A DNA stretch of 11,388 bases, taken from contig ONYJ01000064.1 in NCBI GenBank assembly GCA_900322025.1, positions 1 through 11,388 on the forward strand. Direction: 5' to 3'. Every line of letters begins with the position of its first letter. Position 1 is the first letter of the stretch. The notes under the pieces are model-generated. The model did no database searches and was not told the DNA's origin. It saw nothing but the letters and a program-made list of their open reading frames with translations. Position numbers and translations under genes: made by a program. The stretch is from an uncultured Bacteroidales bacterium. GTDB lineage: Bacteria; Bacteroidota; Bacteroidia; Bacteroidales; UBA932. This document shows positions 7,401-11,388 of this stretch, in pieces.

Positions 7401-8337
7401 TAGAAGCAACCACTCCGGAATAAGAATCATCTAAACCTGCCTCTGTCAGTTTTCCGGAAGCTATATCTGAAGCATTGCTCGAAACAGTAAACAGATATTT
7501 GGTGCCGGAAAGATATTTTCCTCCGTTTTCCTTGATATGCAATACGACCCTTTTTAACTTCATATCAGCCTCTCCATCTTTTACAAGCCTGAATTCATAG
7601 GCATTGAAAAGTGGTGTAAAACTGAGGTTTACGGTACCTGCATCAGATGCAGACACTGCAGCTCCCATATAAGCATAACTCATATCCGGTTCATACACCA
7701 TAGAAGTAGCCGAAGCTCTTACAGCATACTGATGAGGCGGTATAATAGCATCCCTTGCCGAGCTATTGGAAACGCCGTATTTCACCCCTTCTATAAAAGA
7801 TTCAGACATTGAAGAAGTAATACTGCTGCTACTCGGATAAACTGCTACAAAGCGATGCGTTAAAGAAGCATTACCCCACAACAAAGAGTTATTGCCTGCC
7901 ACAGCCTCTATTGTAGCCGTGCTTTTGTGTGTGGAAGAGGGTTTTACATCGTTTATCTTATAATCGGCAAATTTACTCCCTGAGGCAGTAGATGCATTGT
8001 CGCTGAATATTGTTATTATATCTCCCGTAACCCAATCAAGGCGTTCATATACTTTACCCCCACTCGGATAAGTATTGCCACCATAGTGGGTGTTACTGCT
8101 TATCTGCATAGGAGACAGTTCATAATCATTGTCTTTACACAAGGAAAAGCCACTTACCACATACTCTGTGGCAGATAAAGACTTTGAGGCAGGCTCCGGT
8201 TGAGCAGAAGATATTGAAAAAGAAATCTTTGTGCCTTCATTAATGGAAAGCTTATCTCCGTCTGAGCTGGCGGAAGAACAGCCAAAAAACAAACAGGCTA
8301 CGGCGATAGGTACAATATAGTTTAAAGGATTCCGCAT
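4477..8337 (-). CDS. Giant multidomain surface lipoprotein (fimbrillin-like, FISUMP-like x2, BACON-like, adhesin-head-like tail)
   Basis: Protein of 1286 residues from ATG 8337. This start is chosen because MRNPLNYIVPIAVACLFFGC is a lipoprotein signal peptide (lipid Cys20) and a promoter box lies at 8365-8372; the 24-codon upstream extension lacks such features. Predicted order: residues ~30-405 resemble fimbrillin/Mfa-like domains (LSFTPLFNAYEFRLV); ~413-673 is FISUMP-like (VYFSPGNLQ, then SYLYWSSTPE and HPVRLVRFV); ~679-1061 is a second unit with ANCYVV, SWHIWVTDQDL, YQWGRKDP, YDPSPTGFCMPP and ending VRPVKD, common in Bacteroidota surface proteins; ~1074-1214 is BACON/Ig-like, ending VVRITQQSG. 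The last ~65 residues hold NxAIG-type repeats (separate entry). It is probably anchored in the outer membrane and exposed, serving adhesion or carbohydrate binding; no catalytic motif was recognised. The gene appears monocistronic: a terminator lies upstream after tadA, and a tRNA promoter lies downstream. Domain edges are judged by eye. Confidence 0.85.
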   Translation of the reverse strand: MRNPLNYIVPIAVACLFFGCSSASSDGDKLSINEGTKISFSISSAQPEPASKSLSATEYVVSGFSLCKDNDYELSPMQISSNTHYGGNTYPSGGKVYERLDWVTGDIITIFSDNASTASGSKFADYKINDVKPSSTHKSTATIEAVAGNNSLLWGNASLTHRFVAVYPSSSSITSSMSESFIEGVKYGVSNSSARDAIIPPHQYAVRASATSMVYEPDMSYAYMGAAVSASDAGTVNLSFTPLFNAYEFRLVKDGEADMKLKRVVLHIKENGGKYLSGTKYLFTVSSNASDIASGKLTEAGLDDSYSGVVASNFSESVELSFKDQNGADITSGVSLSATEPLCFVMLSAPREITSADELTIELDMVIDGNAVKRSLKLNKNGQFLELPAAGKLTITNVSVPQTIDVPSKYTERAFSVSASDKVYFSPGNLQAMPNAPGSAAAWRFAPHQYEIIGSNFDYTNGFTSANKDYMDLFTWSIEPTFGTGVRWGLCTENNANVWNDFIDGAYVEWGTNPLLSTTLGSYWFTPTESHWRYVVTGRNNCANLRSLGTVCGVRGLILLPDDWVLPQGCTFSASASVYTANVYDASSWASMEEAGAVFLPIAGYRNNASVNVSMNANPHSYLYWSSTPEGANFLVRMLSTLSEHYTSSAQVTSMNVSDVRASAHPVRLVRFVPAPLPTDLSKQDIHGNPSAMNTANCYVVSQKGEYMLPCVYGNAIKEGTTNVNAYRSTISSNANVLTNFLDHAGAAIYTGNDSQDPWIESKYQISSASIVWQDNENMVTGVALRDVDVAGTQRKYVTFKVSDSPLKKGNAVIAVKNSSGTIMWSWHIWVTDQDLTPIDVLGQGGRTYYFMPVDLGWINVGDGYSPFYQWGRKDPQLPYNGSLASPADHAHYPAVWGIQNLGTNISSYIQNPHKFNSSATMDNKYLNLWSANNTLTVETDNPTIKTVYDPSPTGFCMPPSNAWINTVTTYSTINASAWDNGWYFYNGINGGDKTIFYRASGYRNIGNGNLVAIGSWAYYPSATPSNISTIFDLCFSETNINTAYSTDAKGYGLPVRPVKDSFDWSDSGAADAESGTLTVGCYPTQFSLSGGSGNLKIVCCRTNMTNSGGLYSFTYHNTASWILSFSSDGSNYTQTPPSWIHFDATSGVGGSMNISGSYSAGQALLDAINAGSNFNNIGFTVDALSSGSRTVYVLVSQPVSLNTTVVRITQQSGAEGGTTELNYNIGYGNVIRYSSPNIAIGGGWGHGFGNVALGNYNYIAGSGNKAIGKNCTAIGRDNIAGGWSY
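4480..4674 (-). repeat. Protein repeat: YadA/Hep_Hag-like head repeats at the lipoprotein C-terminus
   Basis: The last 65 residues (1222-1286) are rich in Gly, Asn and Tyr and contain a repeating pentapeptide: NIAIG (1238), NVALG (1251), NKAIG (1265) and CTAIG (1272), at spacings of 13, 14 and 7 residues. The consensus (N)xAIG at 14- or 7-residue spacing is that of the left-handed beta-roll heads of trimeric autotransporter adhesins. Only about four repeats are present, with no neck or membrane anchor after them. The protein stops at GGWSY, so the tail is the free end of the lipoprotein. Structural assignment is by pattern only. Confidence 0.5.
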
Positions 8338-8345
8338 AGTAAAAC

Positions 8346-8426
8346 ACATATCTGTATATTTTGGCAAAGATATATATTTATATGAAGCGATGTTCTCATA
8401 CCAAGGCAAATTCTAAACAGATATGT
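8346..8426. repeat. Inverted repeat pair flanking the giant lipoprotein promoter
   Basis: ACATATCTGT at 8346-8355 and its exact reverse complement ACAGATATGT at 8417-8426 are separated by 61 nt. The pair encloses the predicted -7 box of the lipoprotein gene (8365-8372, minus). The matching does not extend clearly beyond 10 bp. It could be an invertible segment, a pair of regulator half-sites, or chance in AT-rich DNA. No recombinase gene is in the window. Confidence 0.4.
8365..8372 (-). promoter_or_regulatory. -7 promoter box for the giant lipoprotein gene
   Basis: The minus-strand TATCTTTG matches TAnnTTTG exactly, with a predicted start near 8360 and a leader of about 23 nt before the ATG at 8337. 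No convincing -33 TTTG is visible 19-21 nt upstream, where the sequence is CATCGCTTCA. Its position supports the lipoprotein start chosen at 8337. Confidence 0.45.
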
Positions 8427-8447
8427 ATATTTTTGATTAGAAATATT

Positions 8448-8475
8448 TTGTCTGCCTCGGATTTATGGCAGACAA
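8448..8475 (-). terminator. Hairpin terminator of tadA
   Basis: On the minus strand TTGTCTGCC and GGCAGACAA form a perfect 9-bp stem around a 10-nt loop, beginning one base after the tadA stop codon (8477-8479). It is followed by AATATTTCT, an A/T-rich but imperfect U-tract. It isolates tadA from the lipoprotein gene downstream. Confidence 0.75.
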
Positions 8476-8476
8476 G

Positions 8477-8932
8477 TTACCGCTTGCTCGCAAAAAAGTC
8501 TTTCATAGCCTGCATACATTCTTTCTCTAACACTCCGCCATTAACTTCTGTTTTAGGATGATACAACGATGGCGCATACATAGAACTACCGCGCTTGAGA
8601 TCTTTGCAGCCATACACAACACGGCTTATCTGAGCCCAGTTTAGAGCAGCGGCGCACATAGGGCATGGCTCTACCGTAACATACAAAGTGCATCTCTTCA
8701 GGTATTTACCTCCTAAATAAGCTGTTGCACTTGTAATTGCCTGCATTTCTGCATGAGCGGTAGGATCTTTAAGAGTTTCTGTCAGATTATGAGCACGAGC
8801 TATTACCTCACCTCCTTCGTCTGTAACAATAACGCAACCAACAGGCACCTCGCCTTCTTCTGCAGCAGCCTGAGCTTCTTTTAAGGCCTGCAGCATACAA
8901 TCTATATCTATCTTCAACTGTTCTACATTCAT
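8477..8932 (-). CDS. tadA: tRNA-specific adenosine-34 deaminase TadA
   Basis: Cytoplasmic zinc enzyme that converts adenosine 34 to inosine in the anticodon of tRNA-Arg(ACG), allowing one tRNA to read several CGN codons. The 151-residue product has the usual family length. It shows the cytidine/deoxycytidylate deaminase signature: EVPVGCVIV at 28-36, HAEM at 60-63 (His60 zinc ligand, Glu62 proton shuttle) and PCPMC at 89-93 (Cys90 and Cys93 zinc ligands), then ALNWAQISRVVYG, characteristic of TadA. The start at 8932 gives a short N-terminal helix before the conserved MLQALKEA. A related guanine deaminase is possible in principle, but the motif wording fits TadA better. A promoter about 140 nt upstream and a terminator just downstream suggest a single-gene transcript. 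Confidence 0.95.
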   Translation of the reverse strand: MNVEQLKIDIDCMLQALKEAQAAAEEGEVPVGCVIVTDEGGEVIARAHNLTETLKDPTAHAEMQAITSATAYLGGKYLKRCTLYVTVEPCPMCAAALNWAQISRVVYGCKDLKRGSSMYAPSLYHPKTEVNGGVLEKECMQAMKDFFASKR

Positions 8933-9073
8933 ATTGTTTTATTACAAAAACGGCATCTCTGTCTTGTGAAACATGCTTCCGGTAGAATTCGAACCAATTC
9001 TGTGAAACCTATGTTGTTCCAACTAACATAACAATTGTTAAGTCATCAAACAACAAAAATCTGTCGGTTTTAA

Positions 9074-9103
9074 CAAATATACAAAATTCGTTATACTCTC
9101 AAA
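9074..9103 (-). promoter_or_regulatory. Bacteroidota-type promoter for tadA
   Basis: On the minus strand TTTG (9103-9100) is followed after 18 nt by TATATTTG (9081-9074), an exact TAnnTTTG -7 box with near-standard spacing. Predicted start is about 9069, giving an unusually long leader of roughly 137 nt before the tadA ATG at 8932. Confidence 0.5.
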
Positions 9104-9280
9104 GTATATTGAACAAATACTGCCCTCAAAACATTGCGCTTCTATTTTGAATTTGTATTGCGTAGGGTTAAAACAAGTGCTCTGTGCGGCTTTCAATTAG
9201 GTTTGTCTCTGCTCATTTGACTTATCTAAAAGGTTCACTGCATGGCCAACTGTATCAAACTTGCACAATATATAAAAACT

Positions 9281-9295
9281 CTGACAAATTGTCAG
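9281..9295 (+). promoter_or_regulatory. Perfect palindrome (putative regulator site) upstream of the groESL sigma-54 promoter
   Basis: CTGACA-AAT-TGTCAG is a perfect inverted repeat with 6-bp arms and a 3-nt centre. It ends 10 nt before the -24 element of the predicted sigma-54 promoter, placing its centre about 44 nt before the expected transcription start. Dyads of this kind bind dimeric regulators such as sigma-54 enhancer-binding proteins; which protein binds here is not known. It is closer to the promoter than most enhancer sites. Confidence 0.55.
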
Positions 9296-9305
9296 TATTT
9301 AACGG

Positions 9306-9320
9306 TGGCACACACTTTGC
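9306..9320 (+). promoter_or_regulatory. Sigma-54 (RpoN) -24/-12 promoter for groES-groEL
   Basis: TGGCAC-ACACT-TTGC matches the sigma-54 core TGGCAC-N5-TTGC at all ten fixed bases, with GG at 9307-9308 and GC at 9319-9320 in the required 10-nt phasing. Predicted start is near 9332, leaving a leader of about 68 nt before the groES ATG at 9400. It is oriented toward the chaperonin operon with a regulator-like palindrome just upstream. Transcription by RpoN would need an AAA+ activator encoded elsewhere. Confidence 0.65.
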
Positions 9321-9399
9321 CGTAAAGCCCAAATACCAAACAAACTTATTATAATTTGGTGAAAATGAATTTTTCAAAATAAATTAAAAACATATTACT

Positions 9400-9675
9400 A
9401 TGAATATCAAACCTTTAGCAGACAGAGTCTTGATAGAGCCAAAAGAGGCTGAAAAAAAGACTGCCAGCGGAATTATTATCCCAGACAATGCAAAAGAAAA
9501 ACCTCAAGAAGGAAAAGTTGTTGCTGCCGGCCCTGGAAAAAAAGATGAACCAATGGAGTTGAAAGTTGGAGACATTGTGCTTTATGGCAAATATGCCGGT
9601 ACAGAAGTTAACGCTCCGGATGGCAAAACCTATATGATTATGCGCCAAAGCGATGTGCTTGCTGTAATTGGGTAA
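9400..9675 (+). CDS. groES: Co-chaperonin GroES (Hsp10)
   Basis: Cytoplasmic heptameric lid of the GroEL chaperonin, needed for ATP-driven folding inside the closed cavity. The 91-residue length is standard. The N-terminal strand [12 protein letters not shown], the mobile loop at about 17-34 with the GroEL-binding hydrophobic triplet IIIP (25-28), and the terminal LAVIG are all typical. First gene of the two-gene operon, 60 nt before groEL; the gap has no terminator-like hairpin. A sigma-54 promoter and palindrome lie upstream. No Shine-Dalgarno sequence precedes the ATG, only an A/T-rich leader, as usual in Bacteroidota. Confidence 0.98.
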   Translation: MNIKPLADRVLIEPKEAEKKTASGIIIPDNAKEKPQEGKVVAAGPGKKDEPMELKVGDIVLYGKYAGTEVNAPDGKTYMIMRQSDVLAVIG

Positions 9676-9723
9676 TACAAAATCTCGCAATCTAAGAACA
9701 CTAAACATTTAAGAAAGAAATAA

Positions 9724-11370
<1,647 letters not shown>

Positions 11371-11388
11371 TCTGCATTACACTTATTC

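Larger units (their letters stand above)
8933..9399. other. 467-bp divergent intergenic region between tadA and groES
   Basis: No credible coding region or structured RNA was recognised. The contents seen are: a promoter reading leftward to tadA (9074-9103); a perfect 12-bp palindrome TAACAATTGTTA at 9029-9040, inside the predicted tadA leader; an isolated TAGGTTTG (9198-9205, plus) that could be a vegetative promoter box for groES without a clear -33 element; and the palindrome and sigma-54 promoter at 9281-9320. The CIRCE heat-shock operator (TTAGCACTC-N9-GAGTGCTAA) is absent. Confidence 0.7.

Noticed and set aside
8338..8409. 24-codon N-terminal extension of the giant lipoprotein.
   Set aside because: It would place a polar leader before a lipoprotein signal peptide and read through the predicted promoter box. 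ATG 8337 is preferred.
8981..9001. A tRNA T-arm-like sequence (GGTTCGAATTC on the minus strand) upstream of tadA.
   Set aside because: The T-stem does not pair properly with a 7-nt loop, and no matching acceptor 5' strand, D-arm or anticodon arm is found at the right distance. It is an EcoRI-type palindrome by chance or a very decayed remnant.
9306..9399. CIRCE/HrcA heat-shock operator upstream of groES.
   Set aside because: No TTAGCACTC-N9-GAGTGCTAA or close variant exists in the upstream region. The only dyad is CTGACA-N3-TGTCAG at 9281-9295.

Overview
The window looks like chromosomal DNA from a member of the Bacteroidales (phylum Bacteroidota). The evidence is a Bacteroidota-style gene complement (a very long SpII lipoprotein built from fimbrillin-like, FISUMP-like and BACON-like modules, and a DUF5106/thioredoxin lipoprotein), several TAnnTTTG-type -7 promoter boxes typical of the phylum, no clear Shine-Dalgarno sequences before starts, and moderate-to-low GC. 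The genus cannot be fixed from sequence reading alone. No transposase, integrase, CRISPR array or phage gene was seen.

Layout from left to right. Positions 1-1526 (minus) hold the first 508 codons of a secreted zinc metalloprotease (HEGRH plus a downstream WFLEGDAVVAE) that runs off the left edge. It is divergent from a plus-strand Na+/phosphate cotransporter-family protein with a C-terminal PhoU-like domain (about 1604-3292). Convergent to that gene is a minus-strand lipoprotein with a CxxC thioredoxin fold (3350-4324), which begins only 14 nt after a tRNA-Gln(UUG) gene (4339-4409) on the same strand. Next is a minus-strand surface lipoprotein of about 1286 residues (4477-8337), whose last ~65 residues look like the left-handed beta-roll repeats of trimeric adhesin heads. 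Its promoter region lies inside a 10-bp inverted repeat pair (8346-8355 / 8417-8426). A clear hairpin terminator (8448-8475) separates it from tadA (8477-8932, minus), the tRNA adenosine-34 deaminase.

A 467-bp divergent intergenic region (8933-9399) separates tadA from the groES-groEL chaperonin operon (9400-11370, plus). It carries a good Bacteroidota promoter reading toward tadA. Upstream of groES it carries a near-perfect sigma-54 (-24/-12) promoter, TGGCAC-N5-TTGC, immediately preceded by a perfect CTGACA-N3-TGTCAG palindrome. No CIRCE element is present. This suggests that chaperonin expression is driven by RpoN and a dedicated regulator.

The genes do not form a single pathway. They are a housekeeping core (groESL, tadA, tRNA-Gln, phosphate transport) interleaved with envelope or secreted proteins (metalloprotease, thioredoxin lipoprotein, giant surface lipoprotein). 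The most interesting points are the sigma-54/palindrome control of groESL, the adhesin-head-like tail on the giant lipoprotein, the inverted repeat around that gene's promoter, and the tRNA-lipoprotein cotranscription arrangement.
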